A DNA stretch of 64,000 nucleotides from Panopea generosa (lineage: Eukaryota; Mollusca; Bivalvia; Adapedonta; Hiatellidae). The translations under genes were made by a program, and so were the position numbers. The notes beneath the pieces are model-generated. The model worked only from the letters and a program-made list of their open reading frames with translations. It had not been told where the DNA came from and searched no databases. Shown one piece after another: positions 35,605 to 47,379 of this stretch. How positions within the stretch are numbered: the first letter of the stretch is position 1; each line of letters starts with the position of its first letter. The stretch is from the NCBI GenBank assembly GCA_029582155.1, contig CM055900.1:43583624-43647623 (forward strand). The letters are read 5' to 3'.

Positions 35605-36350
35605 TGTTAAGTGTATAAAAAATTAATATCATTATGTTCATTTTTACTATATGAATAATCCACTGGACAAAATGAATGTGGTTTATATCAGATTTATGGG
35701 CTGTAGATCTCCTACACTTAATCTGCAATATTAATCTATCAACCTTTTATGTCTATAATGAATTTTACCTAGTTTAACTCTCAGCTTTTGACATGTACAT
35801 GTACTCAGAAAAGATTTTATTGAGAAAGGCTGGATGATCATACTGACAAAATCATTAATAATACCTTTACATTAACATCTCACTATACAGTTGAATTGTG
35901 TTCTTTGTTCTGTATAAAATAAGGTCTAGGATTTCCATGGTAAAAAAAAGAATTCAATATAGAAGTTGTTTTTTTCCATAGCAGGAATGTAAACCCACAT
36001 AAAAATGCACAATAACTGGTAGGTGACACCCTGCGGTTTTCTGAAAAAATGCTCGTAAATACATACATATGTTAAACTCCTATAAAAGTCACTTTTTTAA
36101 CACCACTGATGTCTTATTGCAGTATATGCTATACAAACTTTTGCTATACTCATCTGCAGTAAGAAATCACAACTACTATGAACCATTTTGAAAATATTTC
36201 AAAACCAAATTACATAGCCCTTATTTTTAAGCGCAAGAATCATGTTACCGTGGGAAACAAGGGGCGTAACTGTGTAGCGAGACGTATATATTCTACAACT
36301 GTAAATATCACTTATCATAGTTTAGTGCCCCAGATAAGAATTGACTGAAT
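35605..36350. other. No recognisable feature
   Basis: Intron 1 sequence. Confidence 0.5.
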
Positions 36351-36354
36351 AGGA

Positions 36355-36645
36355 TGATTGATTGATTGATTGAATATTTAGCATCATTTTTATGCCATCG
36401 AGGGCTAACAGACAATCAGTTAACCTAACCACTGTTTCCTGGGATTAACCAGTATTCGAGCACACCCCTTCTCCGCAAGTAACTGATAACATTCCCACTT
36501 GAATCAGTGGTGAGAGACGAATGATAATGAGACACAATGTCATATATCAATCATCACGGAGACTGTTGCTGGGCGGGGGATTTGAACTCACGACCCCTGG
36601 ATTGATAGTCAGACGCGTAACCGACTGAGCTAATCGGGCCCGGCA
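36355..36645 (-). mobile_element. tRNA-derived SINE family S1, full copy
   Basis: (GATT)n tail end, body as at 6486, and a tRNA head at about 36568-36645 with A box TTAGCTCAGTCGGTTACGCG and B box GAGTTCAAATCCCC on the minus strand. Confidence 0.85.
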
Positions 36646-36649
36646 TAGG

Positions 36650-37520
36650 ATGAAAACTCTTCAAAATGAAAATAATTGAGTGAAATCTTATAATCAAAGA
36701 ATTAATTGGGAGATTTTCACTCCTTAAGTTTACAATAATTCAGTGAAACATGTATGGGGTAATCTCTACATGAAAGTAATTCAAATGTCTTACTTTGATT
36801 TAACTAGTCTATATTAAAGGCACTCTATTGTAAAATTGTTGCTGCCTGTAACTCTTGATTTGCACAATCAGCATTGTATCAAATGTTGCAACCTGCAACT
36901 TTAAAACAAACTAGTTGCTTCTTGCACAAATGCAGCTGTCTGCAACTCAGAATTTCTGATCTAATTCGTTGTTGACAATATCAAATAATATTGGTTTAAA
37001 ACTTACTTATTAAAGAAATGGGTGTTGGGGGTAAAAAGTAACTAAAAATTGTACTTTGATTTGGGTTAGAACATAGTTTTTTTCCTTTGCAAGCTGAGAT
37101 TTTTGTTCTCACTTCTACATTTTGTCAAAGTGTGTGATCTTGATCATCTAGACACTTTCATTACTATGTATGATTAATATGCAAACTCCTGTATGAGAAA
37201 GCTGAATAAACTGGTGCCTGTCTCTAATTTCACTCATGTGAGGCATGAACCATAATAACCGGGAAACAGTTTATCTGGCTATTTTGTGTTTACCGAAATA
37301 CAGGAAATATGAAACAGCTGTTTGGATCATGTGGGTACACATGTATTAGCAATATTTGGCGCGAAAGGAAAATTATTTGCATGACAGGTACACATTACAG
37401 CAAAATTGTTTGTGTTTTCCATGCATTTATTTGAGTAAAATATGCAAATACGCAGCTTATCTGGAGCACTGATAGTTTGATAATGTGACTCTGAAATTTA
37501 CCTGGTGTTTTTTATCCTTT
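36650..37520. other. No recognisable feature
   Basis: Intron 1 sequence. Confidence 0.5.
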
Positions 37521-37525
37521 CAGTA

Positions 37526-37663
37526 TACTGTATTCCCCCAAATAAATGCCCCCCTGGGGGTGATGCATTTTTGAAAAGGGGGGCATTAATTTGGGTACCC
37601 AAAAAATTGGTGGGTGGGTGGGCATTTATATGGGAGGAAGCATTTATATGGGGGAATACGGTA
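37526..37663. mobile_element. Palindromic MITE, about 138 bp
   Basis: TACTGTATTCCCCCAAATAA / inverse of TTATATGGGGGAATACGGTA, with nested GCATTTATATGGG copies on the right arm and AAATAAATGCCCCC on the left. Confidence 0.8.
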
Positions 37664-37669
37664 TATACA

Positions 37670-38605
37670 TGTACAGGAAATCAATATTATATATACACAG
37701 TTTTCAAAAATCATATGCAACTTCCCCAAAACTAAAACAATACATCACTCTGATAAATCTTCATTTATTCAGAGATGGAAGTAAAAACACATTAACATAT
37801 ATATGTTGTATGTTGAATGTGGTCGGAAATAAACATGCAATTTTTGTATACAGTTTAAATTTGTAATACTCATTTTTAAGTGGTAAATTTTTTATTACAT
37901 AACAAATAATTGGTACTGACAACCATCATAGTAATGATGCTGGTGCTGACAACCGTCATCGTAACGGTGTTGATATACAATTTTTAGTCTGCTTAAGAAT
38001 ATATTTTCCCCTATTTAATATCTTTGCAGTTCTTAAAAAAAAATCTGCCCAACGGCCATATTTGAAAAAGTATTTGTTTACTACGCTCCTACAGTAATAT
38101 CCACCAAAATTACAACTAACTATTTTTTTTATTGATTTTGAAAGCATTGGTGTGTTTTTTTTTATGAATTCTGTCCATTTCTTTGCAAAATGTCAATAAA
38201 CAATCAAAATCTGACAAAAAAAAAATGACTACCTTTCTACCCACATAAAAATACTGGATCTGAGCACAGCAAACAAACAATATATCAATGATGGCCTTAT
38301 TCAAACCTGCAGAATGGGATCACATACATGTACATGTTTTAAGTTTAAATAGTGTTGGATTATAAGATCATACAAGATCTTTCTTCATTCCCATGCATAA
38401 TAAAAACTTAATCTTTGGACAAAACACTTCAACTTCAAGCATTGCCTGTTTACAACTGTCATAAATAATTTGAATAAACAGTGTAACAAGCATAAAAGTT
38501 AAACATTTTTCATTTTGAATAGACTCCACTTGTCCGACATTACCAGTAACAATCTAACGGTACTTCATTTTTTGTTATTTAAGCCGTTTATTTCACTTGC
38601 CCTTT
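37670..38605. other. No recognisable feature
   Basis: Intron 1 sequence with short T and A runs. Confidence 0.5.
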
Positions 38606-38612
38606 ACTTTAA

Positions 38613-38844
38613 CCCTTTACTCCATAGATACGAGTTTTCCTGCACCAATCACAGAAGGCCTTTGAAAACAGTGCAGGAAGAGTTCAGATTGCTCGTAACG
38701 AGCAATCTGAACACTTCCTGCACTGTTTTCCACTCTGTCAGTTAATATAAACATAATTCCCAAATAATTCTAAAGCCTTCTATATAAGGTGTCCAAAGGT
38801 GTCTATATTAGGGGTGTCCAAAGGCGTCTATATGAAGTAAAGGG
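38613..38844. mobile_element. TTAA-flanked MITE (piggyBac-like), copy 2
   Basis: Begins CCCTTTACTCCATAGATAC and ends GTCTATATGAAGTAAAGGG, with TTAA at 38609-38612 and 38845-38848. The internal hairpin GTGCAGGAAGAGTTCAGATT / AATCTGAACACTTCCTGCAC is centred on GCTCGTAACGAGC. A minisatellite TGTCCAAAGGCGTCTATAT lies near the right end. No ORF. Confidence 0.85.
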
Positions 38845-38849
38845 TTAAA

Positions 38850-39700
38850 ATGATCTTAATAATAATGACAAAAAAATATATTTTGATAAAAAATATAATC
38901 CCCCACCCCCTCCATGTGTATTGTACTACTACGAGTCTGGGTAGGTCTAAAACTATCCTTTTAAAGCTGGATGGCACACAGAAATGTATACCCCAGACCC
39001 ATGTCACGGCATCCCACCCAGGAATACTGTACCACAACTGGACTGGGCATGCTGCTGAGGTTGGGAACTATCCTACTAATGCAGATTTTAGTATGATTAA
39101 ACAAATCATGGACAGCTTTATCATTATTTAGATATTTGATGCGCTGTCTATTCAGCCCAAGACACAAAAAAAATTAATTGTCAAAATGCTCCTTAGAGAC
39201 TTGCAATAAATTGCACTTATGCAGGTAAAAATGTTTAGTACAACCCAGCCAGAAATCACTTTCTTAGCTGTACTTAATGGGTCAGTAAATTATTAATTAT
39301 CTTGGAATTTGACAGCATTACTTCCAAAACCTCCAGCAATTAAGAATGATTATTTTAACTTAATAACAAAAAATGGCCATCTTAATCCCCCATGTATATA
39401 CATGTTTTATGAGCAGCAACTTTAAATTACATTTTTATATATATGCAAACAAGTACATTGTTAAGCTAGAGCAGCATGAAAATAACACTAACATTTCAAT
39501 TTGAGTATTTGTAATGTAAACATTAAAAGCATTTGTTATCAAGAGATACAAACACCACTATTTTCCATTTTAGCATTTATACAATTATGTATCTATTAAA
39601 TACCATTTATAACAAAATATACGTAACATATATGTATCTGCCAATCACACCTGGTGGGGAGTAGGAGTAACGCTGTTGTGTTTATTACCTAGTTAGGCAT
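38850..39700. other. No recognisable feature
   Basis: Intron 1 sequence. Confidence 0.5.
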
Positions 39701-39706
39701 ATTTGA

Positions 39707-39965
39707 CCCTTTACTCTATAGATACGCGCTTTCCCGCACCAATCACAGAAGGTCTTTTAAAACAGTGCAGGAAGAGTTCAGATTGCTTGTTAAGAGCAAT
39801 CTGAACACTTCCTGCACTGTTTTCCACTCTGTCAATTAATATAGCATAATTCACCCAATAATTCAAAAGGCGTCTATATTAGAGGTGTCCAAAGGCGTCT
39901 ATATTAGAGGTGTCCAAAGGCGTCTATATTAGAGGTGTCCAAAGGCATCTATATGAAGTAAAGGG
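39707..39965. mobile_element. TTAA-flanked MITE (piggyBac-like), copy 3
   Basis: CCCTTTACTCTATAGATAC ... AAGTAAAGGG. Right flank TTAA, left flank TTGA (one change). It has three to four copies of the GTGTCCAAAGGCGTCTATAT unit, more than the other copies. Confidence 0.85.
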
Positions 39966-40097
39966 TTAATTAAAAAGGTATTAGTTATATGTAAGGAAAG
40001 AGTTACAAACAATATATTCATTTTGGTAGATATGACACATGCATCTAGTTTCTTTATAATTAAAAATATTTCATATTATTGTATGCTATATACTTAC

Positions 40098-40766
40098 TGA
40101 AAATAAGCTATTCTGTAAACCAAATGGAAAAGGAGTCAACCTAGTTAATGCCACAACTTTAAATCCATGTTTCCCTCCAACTACATTAATCACAGCCGTC
40201 ATATTATCATTATAAAATCGTTTAATTATAAAACTACGACAAAATCTCTTCATCGTCACATGTGCAATGGCCACGCCCACTGCGCTGCACACTTCAACTA
40301 CTATGGGTCCATAAATTAATCCATATAAATAACCACAAGCCACCATTAGCAAAATCACTCCCCATGCCATGGGGTAAGATACTACTATATATAGAAGCAA
40401 AAATATGATAAAACTGACAGTTAAATCTGCGTTCTCCATCCACACTAGCAGATCTTTAATATAGTCCCGACATACAACCAGCAGGAAGCAGATCAGTGAA
40501 ATAACCACAATTGATGACAATGTAACCTGGTAACAGTTGGAACCCTTTGGCGAGTCTTCACCAAACTCAAATTTTTCCGACGGTACTTTTGGAGATCTCA
40601 GAGATGTTGGTAGCGAATTGTTACACGCATCCAGTGCCGACGTCTCAGAATGCGGCGTCTGGTGCGACAAAAACACCTGGTCCATCTTCGATGTTCCACC
40701 AATGAGAAATTCTTTGGCTTCTTGTGCGTGCAAATGCTCACGTATACCTTCTGTCCACTGCGTCAT
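40098..40766 (-). CDS. TMEM64: TMEM64-like VTT-domain membrane protein, coding exon 1
   Basis: Encodes residues 1-223 of a 350-residue three-exon protein. Residues 1-80 are a polar, Ser/Pro-rich tail, presumably cytosolic. Hydrophobic segments lie near 81-99, 114-135 and 150-172. The VTT (SNARE-associated Golgi / DedA-like) hallmarks are GYLYG at 145-149 and RLTPFPFGLQN at 209-219, and the spacing matches vertebrate TMEM64 from memory of that family. VTT relatives TMEM41B and VMP1 are ER lipid scramblases. Mammalian TMEM64 has been linked to SERCA2 and Wnt signalling. The open frame runs upstream of 40766, but the only upstream candidate start (40835) is TTG, so the ATG at 40764-40766 is the first Met. 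An AG at 40796-40797 after a T-rich tract could be a 5'UTR splice acceptor. The exon ends at 40098 before minus-strand GTAAGT, phase 0. Confidence 0.9.
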
Positions 40767-40839
40767 TTTTTTTTTTAATTTTCTAAACAGATCCTCTGGA
40801 AGTGTTAAATATAAAACTGAACGTCCTCTCAACAAATAT

Positions 40840-41995
40840 CACTGAGTGATCATATCATTCTGCTACCAATAACTGCTCTACTGAAAAACAACATTTTTTC
40901 TACAATCATCACTTATTGGTAAATTCCAAGTGAATGTTGTGTGATTTCCTGATAGATATAATCTCACTAGACTATTTCTCCATACATGTTTTATCAGAAT
41001 CAGTCAAGATGACAATACGCCTAGATTAAGTTCACTAACTGGCGTAACATTTTATATAGATAAATAAGTCAGACACTGATCAGTGAATGTACTTCAACAC
41101 CTACTGTAGCTGTAGATATTATCAACTGATATCTCGTTAATATTCACTTTGTTACATTGTCATGGATTGCTTACTGGACGGGGAGTGCAAGGGTTGCTGA
41201 TGATCTCCTGTTGACGTGTCATGTTTATGTATATTACTATGTAACTTGAGTTCACAGTGTACACCAGTCGTGTATATACATGTCTCCCAGACTGAACGAC
41301 TGATGGTAGTTGATGGCCACCTATAAATGAAAACAGAAGAAAATATGATAAACTTTTTGTAGAAGCCAAGTACAGAGATATAATGTACAAGTCATGTAGA
41401 CCCAGATATCGGCAACCAACTCAGTGTCTGATCAAGGTTTACACTGTTTGGATCTTATTCCTGATAACATGAACTTTGTACTGGTATCTGAATGGTCAAA
41501 AGGTACATTGAGTAACCCTGAACTAGATCGAAGTGAGAATGTTCTGGGTTAACCAAATGCTATTTAAAGAAGACAAAGATATTATTCACCCTTAACTTGC
41601 TTTTCTACAATTTTTATTATTACAGACGGCATTAAAATAAACTGACTGTGAGCCACCCTTAATTAGACTGACATTTCCATATCTACATTATACAATATCA
41701 CTGATATGAAAAACAAGATTAAAAGATAACCTACATTTTATATAGATTTTCACACACTGGTGACTGACTTTACAATTTTTACTGTTTAAATTGTCTGGGT
41801 TTTGGTTCATTTCTGTCAGATAAACTGTTTACAAGATATTCACTCAACTTCTTATATAGAAAATATCATTAATTCAGAATGGGGGTAATAAATGTCTTTT
41901 CTCTTCGGTCAGCTCAAATAATTGTGGCTGTGCGATTTTATTCAATAAAAACTTACTTTACTATAGATACACATTATAACCTCTGACCCTGAGGG
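40840..41995. other. Upstream region of the TMEM64-like gene
   Basis: The 5'UTR and promoter should lie here, but no promoter element was identified. A minus-strand TTTTCATTTATAG at about 41325-41340 is a weak acceptor-like string. Confidence 0.4.
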
Positions 41996-42350
41996 TAATT
42001 ACATAACTGCAGATTTAACGATAGATAATAATAGATTTACTCCTAGAACCTTATAATTTTTTTGACCTAATAAACGATAACAGCCTTTTAAATGATATAG
42101 CCTATTTAAATACAATAAACGATAAAATCGAAGAAATTAAGGCACAATATGAATTACCCATACATAACTTTAATAATACTGAACAAATTTCAAATGATAA
42201 AATAGAATTTATTATAGAGGATCAACTATTTCTTGAGATGTTACTAATGGAAATCAGAGGCAAGTCAATATCTTATTCAAGTTTTAAAAAGAGAGAGACT
42301 GACTAGTTAGAAAAAAAAAAAAGGATAAATAAAATAGACAATTTAGAAAA

Positions 42351-43228
42351 ACAAGAATTCCACGTAATGATATGTCTCGTCGTGTCCGCTTTGACCGTTA
42401 ATACACACATGGGAGAGTAAAAAGGTAAAATATTATATTCATGGAAGAGTTATCTAACTTGGTTAATGAAGTAGGTTTAATGATAAAAAATATTGTTGGT
42501 AGTATTGTGTGAAGTTTCGATCAAATGCATTACATGATTTTTGAGATATGAACTTCATGGTAGTTGCATACAACTTTAACCTGTATTTCTAAGTAAAACA
42601 TATTTTAAAAAAACCCAACTTTCACCAGTATTTCTAAGTAAATAATCATATTTATATTATATAAAAACAAAAAAAAAGTACTCATCACCTGCATTACATT
42701 ATGTTAGTTGTAACAATGATCCAAGTATGAGTGTCCTAGCACTAGTACTTATTGAGAAATAGTGTAAAAATGAAAAGTTAACATTGGAGGTAAATGCAAA
42801 ATTCAGCATCAAACAATGTCAATGGACCATGAAATGTAGGTCACATTCAGCATCTGCAGTATATAATGTGATGCAGGGTGATAGTTGTAACAATGATCCA
42901 AGTATGAGTGTCCAAGCACTTGTACTTGTTGAAAAATTGTGTAAAAACGAAAACTTGACATTGGAGATAAATGCAAAATTCAGCATCAAACAAAGTCAAT
43001 GGACCATGCAATGTAGATCATAGTCAGCATCTGCAGTATATAATGTGATGCAGGTGTTAGTTGTAATTATGATCCAAGTATGAGTGTCCTAGCACTTGTT
43101 CTTGTTGAGAAATAAGTGTAAAAACGAAAACTTAACGCTGGAGGTAAATTAAATGTTTGACACCATCGCCGCCGGCAGAAAAGCAACACCTTAATCTTGT
43201 CTCTCCTTCGTTGCGTCGAGACAAAAAC
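42351..43228 (+). mobile_element. Hairpin-ended interspersed repeat, family D, inside the LINE
   Basis: Starts ACAAGAATTCC. The 5' stem-loop ACGTA-ATGA-TATGT lies at 42362-42375, with subterminal TGTCTCGTCG just after. The core is about 177 bp repeated 2.6 times (AGTTGTAACAATGATCC at 42705 and 42883, AGTTGTAATTATGATCC at 43059). The 3' stem-loop TTGTCTC...GAGACAA (43197-43224) has a CTTCGTTG loop, followed by AAAAC. Confidence 0.7.
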
Positions 43229-43460
43229 TAAAACCTGACAATCTCGATCAATTAGAAAATTACAAAAATGAGCTTAAGAATATCTGAAAATATAAAATGC
43301 GTGGAGCTACGATAAGATTGAGGGCAACTATCATTGAAGAGGATGAAAACCCTTCAAATTATTTTTGCAAATTAGAATCACATAATCATTCCAGTAAAAT
43401 AATACCAAAACTTGAAAATAATGATGGAAGTTATTTTACTAATCAAACAGAGTTTCTTAA

Positions 43461-43680
43461 CCCTTTACTCCATAGATACGTGTTTTCCCGCATCAATCAG
43501 AGAAGGCCTTTGAAAACAGTGCAGGAAGAGTTCAGATTGCTCGTAACGAGCAATCTGAACACTTCCTGCACTGATTTCCACTCTGTCAGTTAATATAAAC
43601 ATAATTCACCCATTGCTGATATGTGGTGAATTAATGCTTTCAATATTAGGTGTCCAAAGGTATCTATATGAAGTAAAGGG
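43461..43680. mobile_element. TTAA-flanked MITE (piggyBac-like), copy 4, inside the LINE
   Basis: CCCTTTACTCCATAGATACG ... ATGAAGTAAAGGG with exact TTAA on both sides (43457-43460, 43681-43684). Removing the insert plus one TTAA leaves the LINE reading frame continuous, which confirms the borders. Confidence 0.9.
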
Positions 43681-44240
43681 TTAAAGAAGCTCAAATTTTT
43701 TATCAGCAACTAATGATTCAAGAAGAAATGAAACTCTAATAGATATAAACTTAAATAATGATTTTTTAAACATAACAAATGAAATTCCTAAACTTACATC
43801 TATACAGTCAAATTCATTAGATGGTTTAATAACTTTTGAGCAGGCTTCAATTACGCTTAAAGCAATGAAAAATGGTAAAAGTCGAGGAAGTTCAGGATAT
43901 TATTGTGATTTCTACAATGCTTTCTGGGGTAAATTAGGACATTTCGTTGTACATTCAATAAATGCTGATTTTAATAAAGGAGAATTATCTTTTACTCAAA
44001 AAGAAGGGATTATAACTTGCATTCCTAAAGAAAATAAAAAGTAGGTTCCAGATGAAAAATTATAGACCAATTTCACTTTTAAATCGCCTCAGGCTGTATT
44101 AGCAAATTGCATTAAAAGGGCTTTAAATAAGTTAATACACTCAGATCAAACTGGGTTCATTGCAGGAAAATTGTAATCCATCATTTAATTGTCAAAAACT
44201 ATTTCAAATTTTAAATATTTTAGACTGTGTATTAGGATAA

Positions 44241-44625
44241 GGAGTGTAGCCCACAATCATGTAGTTAAATCAGATTGTAAATGTTACCTCATTCAGTCAA
44301 TACCCAAAACAAGTTCATGACCCATTAACCCAAATGTATGAATAATACCAGTACATAAATAAGTATACATCAAAACATGTACAAGCAAAAAGAAAATATT
44401 TCAGTGTATGAAGGTGTTTTTATTACTGACATATTACTACATTCCAGTACAGTTCATGTATAATGCCAAACAATGTCAGCACAACACAATTAAAGCTTTA
44501 TAAAATTAACATCATGGCAGCCAGAGGGTAAAATCTGTTGCTGAAAAGTTAATATCTTTATATAAGATTGGCATGTACCAGAATATTATACCCGAATGCA
44601 TAAATATTTCACACAAAAAATAAGG
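44241..44625. other. No recognisable feature
   Basis: AT-rich spacer. Confidence 0.5.
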
Positions 44626-44626
44626 G

Positions 44627-44740
44627 CCAGTTACGTACAGTGGTTAATAGTGTGTTGGTTACTCATGCCAGAGGTCATGGGTTTGACCCCGAATTCTACA
44701 CAATGGTATCTCAATGTGCACTGAAAATATTTTACGTTAG
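44627..44740 (+). mobile_element. tRNA-like SINE head, family S5
   Basis: A-box-like CGTACAGTGGTTAATAGTG and B box CATGGGTTTGACCCC. The string CTCATGCCAGAGGT is shared with the minus-strand head at 63119-63192. Confidence 0.55.
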
Positions 44741-44984
44741 AAAATAGTACATTACAGGGTAATTTGAACTTACAAGTTCATCAAATGAAAAACATACATT
44801 TATGTAATACATCTATGTATTAATTAAACAAATAAAAACATAAATTTGTGAAAAGTCTTGAAGAAGGACATATCCATGAGTGGGTGAAGTACTGAAATGG
44901 AAGAAGAAAGGAAAGAACAGAGGGGAGTGAATTTGAATCAAGTTCAACAGAATGTGTGGATGGATCATATAAAAAAAAAAGGGA

Positions 44985-46925
44985 CGATAGTGTTACAAAG
45001 TGGGACGACAGACCATAGTGTTATTAAGTGGGATGATAGACCATATTTTTACTAAGTGAGACAAAAGTGTTACTAAGTTGGACAATAAACCATAGTGTTA
45101 CAAAGTGAAATGATAGACTATAGTGTTACTAAGTGGGATGATAGACCAAAGCATAACTAAGTGGGATGATGGACCATAATGTTACAAAGTGGGATGATGG
45201 ACCATAGTGTTACAAAGTGGGATGATAGATGAAAGTGTTACAAAGCGGGATGTTAGACCAAAGTGTTACTTAGTGGGACAATAGACCATAGTGTTACTAA
45301 GTGGGATGATAGACCATAGTGTTTCTGAGTGGAACGATAGACCAAAGCATTACTAAGTGGGAAGATAGACCAAAACATTACCAAGTGGGACGATAGACCA
45401 TGAAGTTACTAAGTGAGATGATAGGCCATAGCATTGCTAAGTGGGTCAATAGACCATAGCGTTACTAAGTGGGATGAAAGATCATAGCCTTACTAAGTGG
45501 GACGATAGACCAAACGTTATTAAGTGGGACCATAGTGTTACTAAGTGGGACGATACACCATAGTGTTACTAAGTGGGATGATAGTGTTATTAAGTGGGAC
45601 GATAGACAAAAGTGTTACTAAGTGGAATGATAGACAAAAGTGTTACTTAGTGGAATGATAGACCATAGAGTTAATAAGTGGGGTGATAGACCAAAGCGTT
45701 ACTAAGTGGGACTATAGACAAAAGTGTTACTAAGTGGGACGATAGACCATAGTGTTACTAAGTGGGACGATAGACCATAGTGTTTTTGAGTGGAACGATA
45801 GACCATAGTGTTTTTGAGTGAAACGATAGACCAAAGCGTTACTGAGTGGTACAATAGACCATAGCGTTACTAAGTGGGAAGATAGACCAAAACATTACCC
45901 AGTGGGACAATAGACCATGAAGTTACTAAGTGAGATGATAGGCCATAGCATTGCTAAGTGGGTCAATAGACCATAGCGTTACTAAGTGGGATGATAGACC
46001 ATAGCGTTAATAAGTGGGATGATAGACCAAAGCGTTACTAAGTGGGACTATAAACAAAAGTGTTACTAAGTGGGATGATAGACCATAGCATTGATAAGTG
46101 GGATGATAGTGTTACTAAGTGGGACATAGACCAAAGCATTAATAAGTGAGATGATAGACGTTATTGTTACTTAGTCGGATGATAGACTATAGCATTAATA
46201 AGTAAGACGATAGACCATATCATTACCAAGTGGGACAATAGACCATAGTGTTACTAAGTGGGACGATAGACCAAAATGTTACTAAGTGGGACGATAGACA
46301 AAAGTGTTACTAAGTGGGATGATAGACCATAGCGTTAATAAGTAGGACGACAGTGTTACTAAGTGGAACGATAGACCATAGTGTTACTAAGTGGGATGAT
46401 AGACCAAAGCGTTACTAAGTGGGACGATAGATGATAGTGTTTCTAAGTGGGATGATGGACCATAGCATTAATTTAATAAGTGGGATGATAGACCATAGTG
46501 TTACTAAGTGGGATGATAGACCATAGTGTTACTAAGTGGGACGATAGACAAACTGTTACTAAGTGTGATGATAGACAATAGTGTTACTAAGTGGGATGCT
46601 AGACCATAGTGTTACTAAGTAGGATGCTAGACCAAAGCATTACTAAGTGGGACGATAGACCATAGTGTTACTAAGTGGGATGATAAACCATACTGTTACT
46701 AAGTGGGATGATAGACCATAGTGTTACTAAGTGGAACAATAGACCATAGTGTTACTAAGTGGGATGATAGACCATAGTGTTACTAAGTGGGATGATAGAC
46801 CATAGTGTTACTAAGTGGGACGATAGACCAAACCGTTACTAAGTGTGACGATAGACAATAGTGTTACTAAGTGGGATGCTAGACCATAGTGTTACTTAGT
46901 AGGATGCTAGACCATAGTGTTACAA
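44985..46925 (+). repeat. Array of 28-bp units, about 65-70 copies
   Basis: Unit: GTGTTACTAAGTGGGATGAT followed by AGACCATA. The length is not a multiple of three and stops are frequent, so no long frames. A longer block (GGGAAGATAGACCAAAACAT ... GGGTCAATAGACC) occurs at 45359 and again at 45876, a roughly 517-bp internal duplication. Confidence 0.95.
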
Positions 46926-46929
46926 AATT

Positions 46930-47310
46930 TATAGAATGTTGGTCACTTAAGCTAGTAAGACCCCCAACTCAAATTAAAAAACAGCATTCCAAGGCCTGCT
47001 TTCACAAAAATAGTTAAGTCTGTTATTTTACAGTAAATCAATAGTGCGCTCAATTTCATACTAAAACTGAGCACACTTTTCGAGAACTGGAGTGGTTTCA
47101 CCCAGCAAGTGAACTCGGAAGCAGACTTTGCAATCAACTAAGAATAAGTAAATATAAACTTCATGGTCGTAGATGCACTTCAATTATTGAGTGGGTAATT
47201 GTGATCTCCACTACAAGACATGCCATTCTTAAAACTGAATAATAGCACTGGTAAACAAGTAAGGTGATTTATCAAGGAAAATCACCTAATGGCTATTGAT
47301 ATGTCTATTG
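46930..47310. other. No recognisable feature
   Basis: Spacer after the 28-bp array. Confidence 0.5.
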
Positions 47311-47312
47311 AT

Positions 47313-47378
47313 AGGGACGTGTTGTTTGGAGCACTTGTACAAATAAGGGCTGTGTTGTTTAGAGCACTTGTTCAGAAT
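47313..47378 (+). repeat. Left arm of a 66-bp inverted repeat pair
   Basis: Two tandem half-units (GTTGTTTGGAGCACTTGTAC and GTTGTTTAGAGCACTTGTTC). The reverse complement recurs at 49593-49658 with a few mismatches. Confidence 0.85.
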
Positions 47379-47379
47379 C

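Larger units (their letters stand above)
32190..40097 (-). other. Intron 1 of the TMEM64-like gene
   Basis: 7,908 bp, GT-AG. In transcription order it holds two TTAA-flanked MITEs, a palindromic MITE near 37.6 kb, a tRNA-SINE, a hAT-like MITE near 35.5 kb, a TIR repeat near 35.0 kb, and finally the 60-bp array running into the exon 2 acceptor. No other coding exon was recognised in it. Confidence 0.85.
42005..44240 (+). mobile_element. L1/Tx1-like LINE remnant, 5'-truncated, carrying two nested insertions
   Basis: Pre-RT linker at 42005-42350 (LLMEIRGKSISYSSFKKRE, typical of the L1/Tx1 group). The linker continues at 43229-43456 (EDENPSNYFCKLE, then KIIPKLENNDGSYFTNQ). The RT start is at 43685-44240 (LDGLITFEQASITLKAMKNG, KSRGSSGYYCDFYNAFWG, QTGFIAGK). 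The catalytic motifs beyond are absent. It is interrupted by a hairpin-ended repeat (42351-43228) and a TTAA MITE (43461-43680). Stops and frame breaks make it inactive. Confidence 0.8.

Noticed and set aside
40767-40835. Upstream extension of exon 1 by 23 residues
   Set aside because: The frame there begins at TTG and no upstream ATG is in frame; the segment contains a possible splice acceptor, so the ATG at 40766 was chosen.
41160-41390. Minus-strand open frame as an upstream coding exon of the TMEM64-like gene
   Set aside because: No similarity to the family and no good splice pair in frame; at most 5'UTR.
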